Of a stretch of DNA of 64,000 nucleotides, positions 21,342 through 31,166 are shown in pieces. The notes under the pieces were generated by a model, which saw only the letters and a list, made by a program, of their open reading frames with translations, had not been told where the DNA came from and searched no databases. The first letter of the stretch is position 1. Each line of letters begins with the position of its first letter. Source of the DNA: Prosthecobacter sp. (GTDB taxonomy: Bacteria > Verrucomicrobiota > Verrucomicrobiia > Verrucomicrobiales > Verrucomicrobiaceae); contig JAIPJY010000027.1 of NCBI GenBank assembly GCA_021733925.1, positions 1 through 64,000 on the forward strand, given 5' to 3'. The position numbers and the translations under genes are program-made.

Positions 21342-22028
21342 TCACCAAGGAATGACCAGAAGGTCTTTGACGAACTTCCCACGCAGGTCATGTGGAGATT
21401 CGAGCGCCAGCCAGGTCAGCGTTTCAGCGCCTTCATCGGGTGTACGGGGTGCATCGCTGCCGCCCATTTCGGTACGGCACCAGCCGGGGCACATGCTGTT
21501 GATGATGACATCAGGCAATGCGGCGGTGAGCTGCTGGGTGAGCATGTTCAGCGCAGCCTTGCTGATGCAATAGGCCGGTGCCCAGGCCTGCGGCACGCCA
21601 TCGAGCTGGCCTGCGCCACTGGAGACATTGACAATGCGCGGCGCACTGGATTTGGCGAGCAACGGTGCAAACGCCTGCGAGACCCGCAGCGTCCCGACCA
21701 CATTGGTGTTCAGCGTTTCCAGCAGCACCTCGGGCTTGAGTTCGAGCAGGCTTTGATAGTGGTCCAGCAGGATGGCGGAATTGTTGGCCAGCACATCCAG
21801 CCGGCCAAACTGCCCCTCGATCTGCTTCACTGCAGCTTCCACACTCGCCTGATCCGTGATGTCGAGCGCCACACTGCTTACGTGGTCGCCTAGTTGGGCC
21901 GCAGCCGCGGCGGCTCGGTCGCCGTCACGGCTGCTGATGATGACCTGCGCGCCTCGGGTGGCGAGTTGTGTAGCGGCGGCGAAACCAATGCCGCGTGTGG
22001 CTCCGGTGATGAGGATGACAGGGTGCAT
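21342..22028 (-). CDS. Short-chain dehydrogenase/reductase
   Basis: Encodes 228 residues, classical SDR length. Cofactor motif TGATRGIG sits at the N-terminus, followed by SSRD (NADP-type Arg), LANNSA in place of NNAG, catalytic Ser in VNVSSGAG, and YCISK as the YxxxK pair; PGWCRTEMGG closes the substrate loop. Similar to carbonyl-reductase-like SDRs. It ends the minus-strand set headed by the DsrE gene and divergent from a LysR regulator; the substrate is unknown. Confidence 0.9.
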   Translation of the reverse strand: MHPVILITGATRGIGFAAATQLATRGAQVIISSRDGDRAAAAAAQLGDHVSSVALDITDQASVEAAVKQIEGQFGRLDVLANNSAILLDHYQSLLELKPEVLLETLNTNVVGTLRVSQAFAPLLAKSSAPRIVNVSSGAGQLDGVPQAWAPAYCISKAALNMLTQQLTAALPDVIINSMCPGWCRTEMGGSDAPRTPDEGAETLTWLALESPHDLRGKFVKDLLVIPW

Positions 22029-22052
22029 GCAGAAGGTTGGTGTTCACGGCAT

Positions 22053-22478
22053 TCAAGCCCGCTCCCACCGAAATTTACGCTCCTCCTCGCGAATCGGTTG
22101 ATCATTGATGCTGGCATAGCGCCTGGCCATGTAGCCGTTCTCATCAAACTCCCAGTTCTCATTGCCATGGCTGCGCCACCACTGGCCGGCGTCGTCATGC
22201 CACTCGTATTCAAAACGCACGGCAATGCGATTGCCCGTGAAAGCCCAGAGCGTTTTCTTGAGGCGGTAGTCCTGCTCCCTGACCCACTTCTTTTTCAGGA
22301 ACTCGACGACTTCGGCGCGGCCATTGAGAAAGACATCACGGTTGCGCCATTCCGTGTCGGGCGTGTAGGCCAGCGAGACGCGCTCGGGATCGCGGCTGTT
22401 CCAGGCATCTTCGGCCATCTGGACTTTTTGGATCGCCGTTTCTTCGGTGAAAGGCGGCAGGGGTGGGCGTGGGTTCAT
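22053..22478 (-). CDS. NTF2-like protein (DUF1348)
   Basis: Encodes 141 residues with the DUF1348/SnoaL-like pattern: [40 protein letters not shown], and VRFEYEWHD with [10 protein letters not shown]. The family adopts an NTF2 cone fold and is usually annotated as nuclear-transport-factor-2-like of unknown function, often beside oxidoreductases. It overlaps the PNPOx-like gene by 4 bases, so translation is probably coupled; a 24-base gap separates it from the SDR. Confidence 0.85.
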   Translation of the reverse strand: MNPRPPLPPFTEETAIQKVQMAEDAWNSRDPERVSLAYTPDTEWRNRDVFLNGRAEVVEFLKKKWVREQDYRLKKTLWAFTGNRIAVRFEYEWHDDAGQWWRSHGNENWEFDENGYMARRYASINDQPIREEERKFRWERA

Positions 22479-23080
22479 GGTGTTTGGAGTTTGAGTTGGG
22501 ATTCGAGCTCGGCAATGCGGGCCTTCAGCGGTGAGACAGCTTCTTGCACTTCGGCAGCGGTGAAGCGCGGCGTGATGAATTTGGGGCAGTTCCAGTCATA
22601 GGATATAACGTCGATGACAAAGATGCGCTCAACCTTGGCCGCATGACCTCCGGGCGGGGCGATCTTGGCAACGAGATCGGGATGTTCGCGCGCATCCAGC
22701 ACCTTGGCGTGGCCGAGAATCTTCAAACGCTCACGGGCTGGGTAGTCCATGAGAAAGAGACTGACGCGGTCAGTCTTCGCCAGGCTCCCCACGCTGATCA
22801 TCTGGCGGTTGCCGCCATGATCGGCGAACATCAGTTCATTCGGTCCGGTGACTCGCAGAAAGCCCTTCGCTCCGCCGCGATGCTGGAGATACGGCCAGCC
22901 ATTTTCAGTGATGGTGGCCATGTAAAATGAGTCGCGTTCGGAGATGAACGCCGCCTCTGCTGCGGTGAGCGCATCACGCTCAGGCATGGAGTCAAAGGCG
23001 GGATAGGTCCGCCCATAGTAGTGACGCTCCGCCTCGAAGACAGCAGGCGTGAGCACGGTATGCATGAATCGGTCGGCCAT
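22475..23080 (-). CDS. Pyridoxamine-5'-phosphate-oxidase-family flavin protein
   Basis: Encodes 201 residues. [26 protein letters not shown] and [18 protein letters not shown] are typical of the PNPOx-like FMN-binding split barrel; a C-terminal extension ([22 protein letters not shown]) looks coiled coil. Members reduce or bind flavin, F420 or haem; the exact reaction is unknown. The ATG at 23080 begins at [12 protein letters not shown], while earlier codons overlap the DsrE gene. Neighbours NTF2-like and SDR suggest a small redox operon. Confidence 0.8.
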   Translation of the reverse strand: MADRFMHTVLTPAVFEAERHYYGRTYPAFDSMPERDALTAAEAAFISERDSFYMATITENGWPYLQHRGGAKGFLRVTGPNELMFADHGGNRQMISVGSLAKTDRVSLFLMDYPARERLKILGHAKVLDAREHPDLVAKIAPPGGHAAKVERIFVIDVISYDWNCPKFITPRFTAAEVQEAVSPLKARIAELESQLKLQTP

Positions 23081-23120
23081 AATCGAGGAGGAGTGGGTGT
23101 TGCTGAGAATGAGGGGGGTA

Positions 23121-23492
23121 TCAGAATACAAGTGTCTGCCAGCCTTCGGCCAGATAACGGCGGATGCTAGCCAGCCCAGGAGTTCCAGCCAGTGCATGAT
23201 CTTTGATTTCAGGCAGGCCGCAGGCCTCGACTTCCTTCGTCGCGCCAAAGACAGCGGAGCAGCCACAGGAGGCACCGGTGATGACCGGACGCACGGCATC
23301 GTACAGGCCGTGTGCCGGATGCGTGGGCTTCGTGAGTTCGGCAGGCCAGCGGGTGCCGGTGCCGGCGAACACGACATTGACTTCGTCGTTCTTCGCCTGG
23401 GCTTCCGCTGCGAGAGCGAGGGCATTGAAAACGCGGCCAAGGGCTTCTTCGCCGTTTTTAGGATCTGAGGTGATGATGATTGCGAGTTTCAT
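23121..23492 (-). CDS. DsrE-family sulfur-relay-like protein
   Basis: Encodes 123 residues of the DsrE/DsrF fold: MKLAIIITSDPKN, ALALAAEAQAKNDEVNVVFAGTG, and LYDAVRPVITGASCGCSAVFGA with a GASCGCSA double Cys that could act as a persulfide or redox site. DsrE proteins relay sulfur or are of unknown function; this is a single-domain soluble form. It is the first gene of the four-gene minus-strand unit and lies 128 bases from the divergent LysR start. Confidence 0.8.
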   Translation of the reverse strand: MKLAIIITSDPKNGEEALGRVFNALALAAEAQAKNDEVNVVFAGTGTRWPAELTKPTHPAHGLYDAVRPVITGASCGCSAVFGATKEVEACGLPEIKDHALAGTPGLASIRRYLAEGWQTLVF

Positions 23493-23592
23493 AGGAGGGG
23501 TGTGGTTTGTGGGTTTGGTTCAGCTCTTTCTGGAGCAAGTGAAGACTGCGCTATCCGTGGGCTTGCGGGTAATGCCGGTTCCCTGTTGCCGT

Positions 23593-23609
23593 TATGCCAG
23601 TTGTGCATA
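23593..23609 (+). promoter_or_regulatory. Possible LysR-type operator in the divergent gap
   Basis: TATGCCAGTTGTGCATA is a 5-bp inverted repeat (TATGC/GCATA) that contains a T-N11-A LysR box (TGC at one end, GCA at the other). It sits between the DsrE and LysR genes, as expected for a LysR protein that represses itself and activates the divergent operon. Starting LysR translation at 23621 leaves this site in the leader. Confidence 0.35.
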
Positions 23610-23620
23610 CCCTCGGCGGC

Positions 23621-24514
23621 ATGATGGACCGCATCAGAGCCCTGCTCACCGTGATCGAAGAAGGCAGCGTCAACCGCGCTGCGGTACGGCTGCGCATCAC
23701 CCAGCCTGCGCTGAGCCGCCAGATGCAGGCGCTGGAAAACGAACTCGGCGGCAAGCTGCTGGAGCGCGAAACAAGCGGTGTCAAGCCCACGGGTCTCGGC
23801 CATGCGCTCGTCAAGGCCATGCGTCCGCTGGTGGAAGGCTATGATACTGCATTGGCGGAACTTCGCCGTCAGGCACGTGGCGAGCGCTCCGAACTGCGCG
23901 TGGGCTACCTGCTTTCCGCTGCGCAGAGCATGCTCACTCCGGCTCTGGCAAAGCTGCGCAAGTCTCAGCCGGAGGTGAAGCTCAAACTCCATGACATGTC
24001 CCCGCGTGAACAGATCGACGGACTGCGTGCCGGAGAGCTCGATCTCGCTCTCATCGGCCAGGAGGGCGTGACTGCGGCAAGTGAGTTTCACAGTGCGAAA
24101 CTCTGCTCTCTCCGTGTCTGCATAGCTGTGTCAGACAACGATCCGATCGCAGCGCAAAAAAACATCACACTCAAAGAGCTGAAGGGCCGCGACTTCATCG
24201 GCGTGGATGAAGATCAGGTGCCGGGACGCAATCGCTGGGCGACTGCCCTGTGCAAGTCAGCCGGGTTCAAGCCGCGCTTCGTCGTCGTCGTGGACGGCAT
24301 CACCAATGTGTTCTCCCAAGTCGTCTCTGAGTCAGGCGTAACGTTGCTCCCCGGCTACTTTGAAAAATTGCAGCATCCCGGCGTGACCTTTGTGCCGGTC
24401 AGCGATGAAAAGGCCCGCTGGGACTTCATCGTCCTCTGGCAGAAAGGCCTCGCATCCACTGCCACGCGCGCCTTGGTCGAGGCACTGAAGCAGGTGGCAG
24501 TGACACTGCGCTGA
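23621..24514 (+). CDS. LysR-family transcriptional regulator
   Basis: Encodes 297 residues: an N-terminal winged helix (IEEGSVNRAAVRLRITQPALSRQMQALENELG, about 12-45) and an effector-binding domain (about 90-290) with LRVGYLLSAA and PGRNRWATALCKSAGFKPRF. It probably regulates the divergent DsrE-PNPOx-NTF2-SDR set. The ATG at 23621 places the HTH at the standard distance from the N-terminus; ATG 23594 would add 9 residues and bury the candidate operator. Its stop is directly followed by the convergent GH25-like stop. Confidence 0.9.
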   Translation: MMDRIRALLTVIEEGSVNRAAVRLRITQPALSRQMQALENELGGKLLERETSGVKPTGLGHALVKAMRPLVEGYDTALAELRRQARGERSELRVGYLLSAAQSMLTPALAKLRKSQPEVKLKLHDMSPREQIDGLRAGELDLALIGQEGVTAASEFHSAKLCSLRVCIAVSDNDPIAAQKNITLKELKGRDFIGVDEDQVPGRNRWATALCKSAGFKPRFVVVVDGITNVFSQVVSESGVTLLPGYFEKLQHPGVTFVPVSDEKARWDFIVLWQKGLASTATRALVEALKQVAVTLR

Positions 24515-25393
24515 TCAATGCAGCCGCAGGCCATGCTGCTGCCAGAACGACTGCAGCGCCGCCTGCGAACCGTTGAACACATTGCGCTCCACCGGTCGGT
24601 CGAGATTACCAAAGTAGAGGCTGTTGTGGTGCATGCCATGATTGTAAACCTTCGGCTGTGAGCGGCCATGCCCCCAGTCCACGCCCCCATACTGCCACAG
24701 CGTCCAGTCTGACCACACCTGGTATTGATGGAGCAGCCCACGCGGACTGCCCGGTGCTGGGTACACCGGCCCCGCTCCGCTGTCGTGCGCATAAAGCGCC
24801 AGCCAGTAGGGCATGCGGCGAAGTTTGGCTTTCGTGGCCGGATCAGCGCTGCTGAAGAGCTGTTTCAAATGCGTGCTGTTTTCCAGATACGCCACTGGCA
24901 CCACGCCCGTGCGTGATTCCACACGATCCATGAAACGCAGGATGTCCGAGAGCCGCGAGTTCGCATCAAAGTCAGCGCACAGCAGCAGAGCGGGCGCATT
25001 CCATGCCCGCCCACGAGCCAGCGACTGAGCACGTGAGCAGAATTGATCCGCCTGCGCCACGGCATCCACATGGTTTTGCAGCCGATAGTAAACCCCGGGC
25101 AGCATCCCCGCACGATCCGCCGCCGCGAGGAAGTTCCCGCACTTCTCATCCAAGTTCCCACCCTTGCCCGCCCGCGCGATCAATCCACTCGCCCCATTCG
25201 CGCGCAGCGCAGACACATCATGCTCCGAGTAGCTCTGTCCTGCGCGCTGCTTCTCTTTCGGATCATAGGCCGAAACATTGATGATCTGCGGCATGCCCCA
25301 CGATGACGACGGCAGACTCCCCGCCGTACCGCCGGACTGCGGTGTGGTACAACTGGCAAGCGCGAAAAGAAGAGGCAGCAGCAAATGTTTCAT
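24515..25393 (-). CDS. GH25-like lysozyme-fold lipoprotein
   Basis: Encodes 292 residues with lipobox LFALASC (Cys near 15). The core IINVSAYDP, GASGLIARAGKGGN and AGMLPGVYYRLQ follows the GH25 (Chalaropsis-type lysozyme) barrel, with LLLCADFDANSRLSD where the family usually has an acidic DxE pair (here Asp-Phe-Asp). A role in peptidoglycan binding or cleavage at the envelope is likely, but the changed acid makes activity uncertain. An 88-base gap separates it from the ACP-like gene upstream. Confidence 0.7.
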   Translation of the reverse strand: MKHLLLPLLFALASCTTPQSGGTAGSLPSSSWGMPQIINVSAYDPKEKQRAGQSYSEHDVSALRANGASGLIARAGKGGNLDEKCGNFLAAADRAGMLPGVYYRLQNHVDAVAQADQFCSRAQSLARGRAWNAPALLLCADFDANSRLSDILRFMDRVESRTGVVPVAYLENSTHLKQLFSSADPATKAKLRRMPYWLALYAHDSGAGPVYPAPGSPRGLLHQYQVWSDWTLWQYGGVDWGHGRSQPKVYNHGMHHNSLYFGNLDRPVERNVFNGSQAALQSFWQQHGLRLH

Positions 25394-25481
25394 TGAAGAG
25401 AATGATTCACTTCAGCAGCCTATGCGCAAGGAGCCGTTTCAGAGCGCGATGCTGCTTTTACATGGATGGCTGACACAAAAT

Positions 25482-26051
25482 TTAATCCAACCCCAAGTCT
25501 TCGATAAACCGCTTGTCTTCACCGTACTTTTCTTCCGGCAGGCCAAGCTGGTCGAGAATGATGTGTTTGACGATCAAAGCAATGTCTCCCCGGGTTAAAG
25601 CCTGTCGCTCGTCATCGGTGAGATGCTGAAGTTGATTCTCAGACATCCAGTCAGACAGGTCCCCGAGCGTTTTGAGTTGAGAGGGAAAGTCCGTGCTGAG
25701 CCCGAACCATCGCAGGCGCGGCCAAGTTTTGACATCGAGGTCCTCTTTGAGCTGCCGCCACTGCTGACGGCGTAAACCAAGATCAGCGAAAAACTCATCA
25801 AGTTTTTGATCTCTCATCACTGCATCATCAACCATGCCCGCATTCTGCAAAGCATGGGTCAGTTGCACCCAGGCAGTCTCTTCTTTAGCCCGAATGACGT
25901 CGGCATGGCCCTCCACTTTCGCATCCAGCTTGGCGACGATGCAGTCAATGACATCACGAGGTGTGCGCATCTTTTCAGCTTCCTGATCCAAGATCGAAAT
26001 CTGAAATACTTCCTCAAATGCCATAACAAGTTCAACGCTATCGAGGCCCAT
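25482..26051 (-). CDS. Acyl-carrier-protein-like protein with permuted halves
   Basis: Encodes 189 residues. It opens with MGLDSVELVMAFEEVF, the phosphopantetheine Ser motif and helix II of an acyl carrier protein, without the preceding helix I. It closes with LILDQLGLPEEKYGEDK-type sequence and FIEDLGLD, which is ACP helix I and the residues just before the Ser. Joining the end to the beginning would rebuild one normal carrier domain. The middle (about 50-150) is a helical segment of unknown function. In frame upstream there is a stop 15 codons away (26095-26097), so no longer form exists. It follows the sulfatase operon by 43 bases. Confidence 0.6.
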   Translation of the reverse strand: MGLDSVELVMAFEEVFQISILDQEAEKMRTPRDVIDCIVAKLDAKVEGHADVIRAKEETAWVQLTHALQNAGMVDDAVMRDQKLDEFFADLGLRRQQWRQLKEDLDVKTWPRLRWFGLSTDFPSQLKTLGDLSDWMSENQLQHLTDDERQALTRGDIALIVKHIILDQLGLPEEKYGEDKRFIEDLGLD

Positions 26052-26094
26052 GTCGTGTTTTGGCCTTTGAGCGGGGAAGAGGCAAGCTCTTCAT

Positions 26095-27975
26095 TCAAAA
26101 CTCCGTCCGCGTCACCTTGCCACCGTCCGTAGAACGAAGCTCAATCCAGTCGATCTCGACAGGCTGCTCCTGCATGGGGAGATAAAGACGCACGATGCCG
26201 AGCGGACCGGTGGCGGGGAGTTGCACGGTGACCTCCTGCCAGTCGTCGCCTTTCAGTGTGAAGGGCACACGCTGGGCTTTGCCGCCACTGGGCAACCAGT
26301 CGAAATGCGAGGTGCCGACTTTGGCCTTGATGCGGAAGGTGGCGGTGCTCGGGCCGCTGTGCTTGCCGGCGGCGAATCCAAAATAGCATTCAAAGCCGAT
26401 GTTCGTCACACGCACGATGCTGCCTTTGACCGTCGCTTTGCAGTCGCGCGCCTTCCAGCCTTGCAGAGCGGGATCGCTGACGTCTTTCACAGGCGCTTTC
26501 GCCTTGACCTTCGGCTGCTGCTTGCCCTCGAGTTCGGGGTGGTACTGCTTGGGATCAAAGGCCGGATTCACCACCGGCACCACGGCATGCGTGTCCTTGA
26601 GAAAGGCTTCAATCAGCGCGTCCAGTTCCGCCACCAGCGCAGGCTGCTGAGTAGCGAGGCTTGTTTTCTCGCCGGGATCGTCCTTCAGATTGAACAGCAG
26701 GTAACGATGCGCGCCCTTCTCTCCGCCGTGAAAAATGCGGATGAGCTTCCAGTCATCGCGATGCACGGACACCGCTGGCGGCAGCCAGTCGGGCACGACC
26801 GTATAATGCGGGAAGTACTGGAAGATGGCCTTGCCGGGGAGATCGCCGCCTTTCAGCGCAGGCATAATGCTGCTGCCATCAAAGCGCTGCTCCGGCGCGG
26901 GCTTGATCGCCAGCCCGTCGAGCAGTGTGGGGTAGAAGTCCTCGCTCTGCACCAGAGCTTGGCTGCGGCTGCCAGCGGTGGTGATTCCCGGCCAGACGAT
27001 GATCTCAGGCACCCGCGTGCCGCCTTCGAACAGGCATGCCTTGCCACCACGCAGCGGCGCGTTGCTGGTGGGCGTGGTGTCATCCACCTTGTCATACATG
27101 TTGCCGCCGTTGTCGGAAGTGAAGAGGATGATCGTGTTGTCGGCGATCTTGAGCCGGTCGAGTGTGTCCAGCAGCGTGCCCACGGCGTCATCCATGCTCT
27201 CGACCATCGCGGCATACGTCGGGCTGCGCTGCGGATCGGCAGGATTCACGCGGGCACGGTGCTTTTCGATGAGCGCCTTCTTCGCATCAAACGGCGCATG
27301 CACGCTGAACATCCAGTAGTTCAGATAGAACGGCCCATCCCGATGCTTCTCCATGAAGGCCACGGCTTCCTTGGCCATGCGGTCCTCGATGTGCTGATCC
27401 GGCACGTCGGGGTCCGCATCAAAATCCGCAAACTTCCACGGCGCGATGTAGCTGCCCGCCGGACCCGGGCCTGGATGATGCGGCACATCGACATCAAAAC
27501 CCTGCTGCAAAGGCGAAAAGGGTTCCGGGCCGAGGTGCCATTTGCCAAAATGCCCCGTGGCATAGCCAGCATCGTGCAGCGTCTCCGCCAGCGTGCGGTA
27601 CTCAGTCTTCAATCGCGTCGGCGGCGTGGGTTGAATCGCCTTCTGATTTGGAGCCGCTTTTTTGGGAAGAGTCGCCTCCAGCACCACCTGCGGCATGTGG
27701 CAGTTGGGAATGGTGATGCCCGTGCGTGCCGGACTCAGTCCGGTGAGAAGCGCCGAACGCGTGGGCGAGCACAGCGGACTGGCCGCATACGCCCGCGTGA
27801 AGGTCATGCCGCGTTTCGCCAGACGCTCGACATTCGGTGTCTGGTAAAACTTCGTCGTGCCGTAGAGCGTCGTGTCACTCCAGCCGAGATCATCGGCAAA
27901 AATGATGACGACGTTCGGCTGCGTTGCAAAGAGCGCAGGGCCAAGAGCAAGGAAGCAGAGCAAAAATCGTTTCAT
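26095..27975 (-). CDS. Sulfatase with C-terminal carbohydrate-binding-like domain (C)
   Basis: Encodes 626 residues: signal peptide (1-18), [25 protein letters not shown] (Cys 69), [17 protein letters not shown], and a C-terminal beta-sandwich of about 110 residues (from [12 protein letters not shown] to [11 protein letters not shown]), preceded by a Lys/Pro linker. The tail resembles sugar-binding or jellyroll modules of PVC sulfatases. Last sulfatase of the four-gene operon; start overlaps the sulfatase D stop by 4 bases. Confidence 0.9.
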   Translation of the reverse strand: MKRFLLCFLALGPALFATQPNVVIIFADDLGWSDTTLYGTTKFYQTPNVERLAKRGMTFTRAYAASPLCSPTRSALLTGLSPARTGITIPNCHMPQVVLEATLPKKAAPNQKAIQPTPPTRLKTEYRTLAETLHDAGYATGHFGKWHLGPEPFSPLQQGFDVDVPHHPGPGPAGSYIAPWKFADFDADPDVPDQHIEDRMAKEAVAFMEKHRDGPFYLNYWMFSVHAPFDAKKALIEKHRARVNPADPQRSPTYAAMVESMDDAVGTLLDTLDRLKIADNTIILFTSDNGGNMYDKVDDTTPTSNAPLRGGKACLFEGGTRVPEIIVWPGITTAGSRSQALVQSEDFYPTLLDGLAIKPAPEQRFDGSSIMPALKGGDLPGKAIFQYFPHYTVVPDWLPPAVSVHRDDWKLIRIFHGGEKGAHRYLLFNLKDDPGEKTSLATQQPALVAELDALIEAFLKDTHAVVPVVNPAFDPKQYHPELEGKQQPKVKAKAPVKDVSDPALQGWKARDCKATVKGSIVRVTNIGFECYFGFAAGKHSGPSTATFRIKAKVGTSHFDWLPSGGKAQRVPFTLKGDDWQEVTVQLPATGPLGIVRLYLPMQEQPVEIDWIELRSTDGGKVTRTEF

Positions 27976-29723
27976 CGTGAAGCAGATTTGAAATCAAGCG
28001 TGCGAAACTGGGCGGGGCCAGTTGGAAGATGCACACGCACATGAATGACACGGCCTTTGACGGGTATCTGTACTTCGTGCGTCTGCCAGTCGTCATTGGC
28101 CTTCACTTCAAACGGGACGCGATTCGCAGGGAGGAAGTCTTTGTCTCCGTCCATGCGCCAGGCGACAGCCCCCTGACCAGATGCAGCGGTTTTGAAGGTG
28201 ACTTTGGCAGTAACAGGGCCCGCGAGTTTGAGCTGGCTGCGCGTGATGAACATACCTTTGCCGCCTTTGTCCGGTGTGAGCACAAGAACGCCCTCTTTGT
28301 CGATCAAGCTGCCGCCACGCGCGAGCCAGCCGCTCGTGCCGGTGCCTTCGGGTTCGGGCTTCGGTGCGGGTTTGCCTTCGAGGTAGTAGTCGAAGTAGTC
28401 ATTCCAAACCTTTGCCATCGGTCCAAGAGCAAGGCCGGGTGGATTGAGCTCCGCGCACCACGCCGTGAGCTTCGTGCGCAGACGTGCGGCGACATCAGGA
28501 TGCTGCGAGGCGAGGTTGTGCTTCTCCTCCAGATCCGTGGAGAGGTCGTAGAGATACTCGCGCTCACCACCGCGCAGAAGTTTCCAGTTTCCCTCGCGGA
28601 TGGCGCTCTGAGCCATCCAGCGCCACATCAGCGCCTCATGCGGCGCAGTGGTGATCTCGCCTTTGAGATAAGGAACCAGATTCACCCCGTCGAGGTCTCC
28701 GGGCTTCACGGAAATGCCCGCCAAAGAAGCAGCCGTGGCGGCGACATCAAGCGCGCTCACGGGATGCTCGTACGTCTGGCCACCGCGAATCGTGCCGGGC
28801 CACGAGATGAGAAACGGCACATGCATGCCGCCTTCGGCCAGCATGCCTTTTTCACCATTGAGCGGTGTGTTCAGGCTGCCATCCCAGCCACCGGCGTCGC
28901 CATCCAGTGGCGAGTCGGTCTTGAGGATCTTCAGCGGCGCGCCGTTGTCACCGATGACGAAGATGAGCGTCTTCTCAGTGAGGCCGTTTGTTTTCAGCGT
29001 GCTCGTGATGAGCCTCACCCCATCATCCACAGCGGCCAGCATGCCCAGCGCGGCGCGGCGGCGCTCAGGCATCGCTCCGGGAAAGCGTTCCTTGTACGAC
29101 TGGGGCGCATCCAGCGGTGTGTGCGGGGCACGGAAGGCAATGTAAAGAAAGAAGGGCTGCTCCTTGTAGCGCTCGATGATCGATGCCGCCGCCTTTGCGC
29201 AACCATCCACATGATACATCGTCGGCGGCAGATCTCCCATTGGCTTGTCCTTGCCCTCAAGCGTGATGTTGGCGGAAAACCTCTGCTGGCCGTGTTGCGC
29301 AAAGGAATGCGTGAAACCGTGCATCGGGATCTCCGCCATGGGGCCCAGGTGCCATTTGCCAAACTGCGCCGTCACATACCCTGAACGCTGCAGGCGCGTG
29401 GCGATGGTGGTTTCCTTGTCGAAGCCCTCCAGCGAGGAGTTGTTGCTGTCTAGATTGAAGCGCCCTTGGAACTTCCCCGTCATCAATCCACCACGCGAAG
29501 GCACGCACTGCGGCGCGCTGCTGTAACCATGTTTGGCAACGACGCCGCTGCGGGCCAGCGCATCGAGATGCGGCGTTTTCACATCCGGCTCCACGCCACG
29601 GATGCCAAGATCGGCAAAGCCGTGGTCATCCGTGTAAATGACGATGATGTTGGGTTTCTCGGCGGAGTTGGCTGAAACAACCAAGCTGCTGAACGATAAA
29701 AAATAGACGAGGAGGCGCTTCAT
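27972..29723 (-). CDS. Sulfatase with C-terminal beta-sandwich (D)
   Basis: Encodes 583 residues with signal peptide (1-20), [25 protein letters not shown] (Cys 73; Val rather than the usual Ser or Ala after Cys), GKWHLG and VIGDNGAP metal site. About 100 C-terminal residues ([20 protein letters not shown]) form a second beta-rich domain like that of sulfatase C. It overlaps genes on both sides by 4 bases, so the order E-D-C is strongly operonic. Confidence 0.9.
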   Translation of the reverse strand: MKRLLVYFLSFSSLVVSANSAEKPNIIVIYTDDHGFADLGIRGVEPDVKTPHLDALARSGVVAKHGYSSAPQCVPSRGGLMTGKFQGRFNLDSNNSSLEGFDKETTIATRLQRSGYVTAQFGKWHLGPMAEIPMHGFTHSFAQHGQQRFSANITLEGKDKPMGDLPPTMYHVDGCAKAAASIIERYKEQPFFLYIAFRAPHTPLDAPQSYKERFPGAMPERRRAALGMLAAVDDGVRLITSTLKTNGLTEKTLIFVIGDNGAPLKILKTDSPLDGDAGGWDGSLNTPLNGEKGMLAEGGMHVPFLISWPGTIRGGQTYEHPVSALDVAATAASLAGISVKPGDLDGVNLVPYLKGEITTAPHEALMWRWMAQSAIREGNWKLLRGGEREYLYDLSTDLEEKHNLASQHPDVAARLRTKLTAWCAELNPPGLALGPMAKVWNDYFDYYLEGKPAPKPEPEGTGTSGWLARGGSLIDKEGVLVLTPDKGGKGMFITRSQLKLAGPVTAKVTFKTAASGQGAVAWRMDGDKDFLPANRVPFEVKANDDWQTHEVQIPVKGRVIHVRVHLPTGPAQFRTLDFKSASR

Positions 29724-31129
29724 GGGCGATTTTTCTTCTTGGGCGGCATCAGTGCGTTGGCTTCATTGTCCACATGGCCGGGCACCACGGCGTCTTTGAG
29801 GAACTCGGCCAGCCTGGCGCGCATAACGGCGGTGCGTTCAGGCTCTTGAGCAGCGAGGTTTTCTTTCTCGCCGATGTCCGTGGCAAGGTTGTAGAGTGCG
29901 AGAGTTTCACCGGATTCAGCGGCCTTCGCTTTGCCCTTTTTGCCTCTCGCCTTGGGAGCTCCTTCGCTGTCGGTAGTGCCGCCGTTCATGACGAGCTTCC
30001 AGTCACCCATGCGCAAGGCGGCGACGGTGAGGGATTGAACACACAGGATGGCGTCGTGCGGAGACGGTGCGCCTTGCGTGAGCATGGGCCATACGTCCTT
30101 GCCATCCAACTCGGTCTTCTGCTCCAGCGATCCTCCGGCGAGTTTTACCAGCGTGGGATACCAGTCCACCGTGTGCATGGGCTCCTTGATGCGCTTGCCT
30201 GCCGGAATGTGTCCGGGCCAGTTCGCAAAGGCACAGCCGCGCACGCCGCCTTCATAGATGCTGCCCTTGAAGCCGCGCAGCGGGGTGTTGTCACCTGGAG
30301 GCGGGCCGCCGTTGTCGGTAGAGAAGATGATGAGCGTGTTGTCACGCTGGCCGGTGCTTTCCAAAGCGGCGACGATTTGCCCGATGGCCTCGTCTACGGC
30401 CGCCAGCATGCCGGCGAGTTTTTGCCGGTTGCCCTTCAGCTCACCATAGGGCTTGAGATATTCATCCGGTGTCTGAAAGGGTGAGTGCACAGCATTGAAC
30501 GGCACGTAGATAAAGAGTGGTTTTGCTTTGTCTTTTTCCGTGATGATGCGGCAGGCCTCACGCGCGATGAGGTGCGTGGTGTAGCCTTCCTCCTTGAGCA
30601 GCTCGCCTTCCTGGTACCAGTCGAGATCCTCGCCGCGCAGGTGGGTGAAGTAGTCGAGCATGCCAAAATAATGACCGTATTGGTGGTCAAAACCGCGTGC
30701 CTTGGGCAGGTAGGCGGGCTCAAACTCACCGAGGTGCCACTTGCCAGTGATGGCGGTGGCGTAGCCCGCATCATGCAGCGCATTGGCCAGCGTGCGTTCG
30801 GTAAGCGGCAGACCCCACGACGCATGCGGGCGCACGATGGTATAAACACCCGTGTGCGTGGCGTAGCGGCCGGTCATCAGCGTCGCACGCGTGGGCGAGC
30901 ACACCGGCTGCACGTAGAGCGAATCCAGCACGGTGCCCTCAGCCGCCAGTTTGTCGATGCTGGGCGTGTGGATTTCCTTGCCGCCATTGAAGCCGCAGTC
31001 CGCATAGCCGAGATCGTCAATGAGCAGAAAGACGATGTTGGGTTGTTTCTCGGCAGCGAATGATGCCGCCGGAGTGAAGACTGAGGCAAGCAGCAGGGCG
31101 AGTGCGAAGGCGCAGCGGTGGGATTTCAT
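29720..31129 (-). CDS. Sulfatase, arylsulfatase-B-like (E)
   Basis: Encodes 469 residues with a signal peptide (1-25). LIDDLGYADCGFNGG, CSPTRATLMTG (Cys 77), TIVRPHASWGLPL, GKWHLGEFEPAYLP and FSTDNGGPPPG match arylsulfatase B-like or I/J-like enzymes that act on hexosamine or uronate sulfates. The C-terminus has a KARGKKGKAKAAE linker and ends KKKNRP, a basic tail. The ATG at 31129 is used; the upstream codons are not signal-like. It is 37 bases downstream of sulfatase F. Confidence 0.9.
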   Translation of the reverse strand: MKSHRCAFALALLLASVFTPAASFAAEKQPNIVFLLIDDLGYADCGFNGGKEIHTPSIDKLAAEGTVLDSLYVQPVCSPTRATLMTGRYATHTGVYTIVRPHASWGLPLTERTLANALHDAGYATAITGKWHLGEFEPAYLPKARGFDHQYGHYFGMLDYFTHLRGEDLDWYQEGELLKEEGYTTHLIAREACRIITEKDKAKPLFIYVPFNAVHSPFQTPDEYLKPYGELKGNRQKLAGMLAAVDEAIGQIVAALESTGQRDNTLIIFSTDNGGPPPGDNTPLRGFKGSIYEGGVRGCAFANWPGHIPAGKRIKEPMHTVDWYPTLVKLAGGSLEQKTELDGKDVWPMLTQGAPSPHDAILCVQSLTVAALRMGDWKLVMNGGTTDSEGAPKARGKKGKAKAAESGETLALYNLATDIGEKENLAAQEPERTAVMRARLAEFLKDAVVPGHVDNEANALMPPKKKNRP

Positions 31130-31166
31130 GAGATGGGTTGGATGGAGAGAGAGCAGGCAGGTCTGG

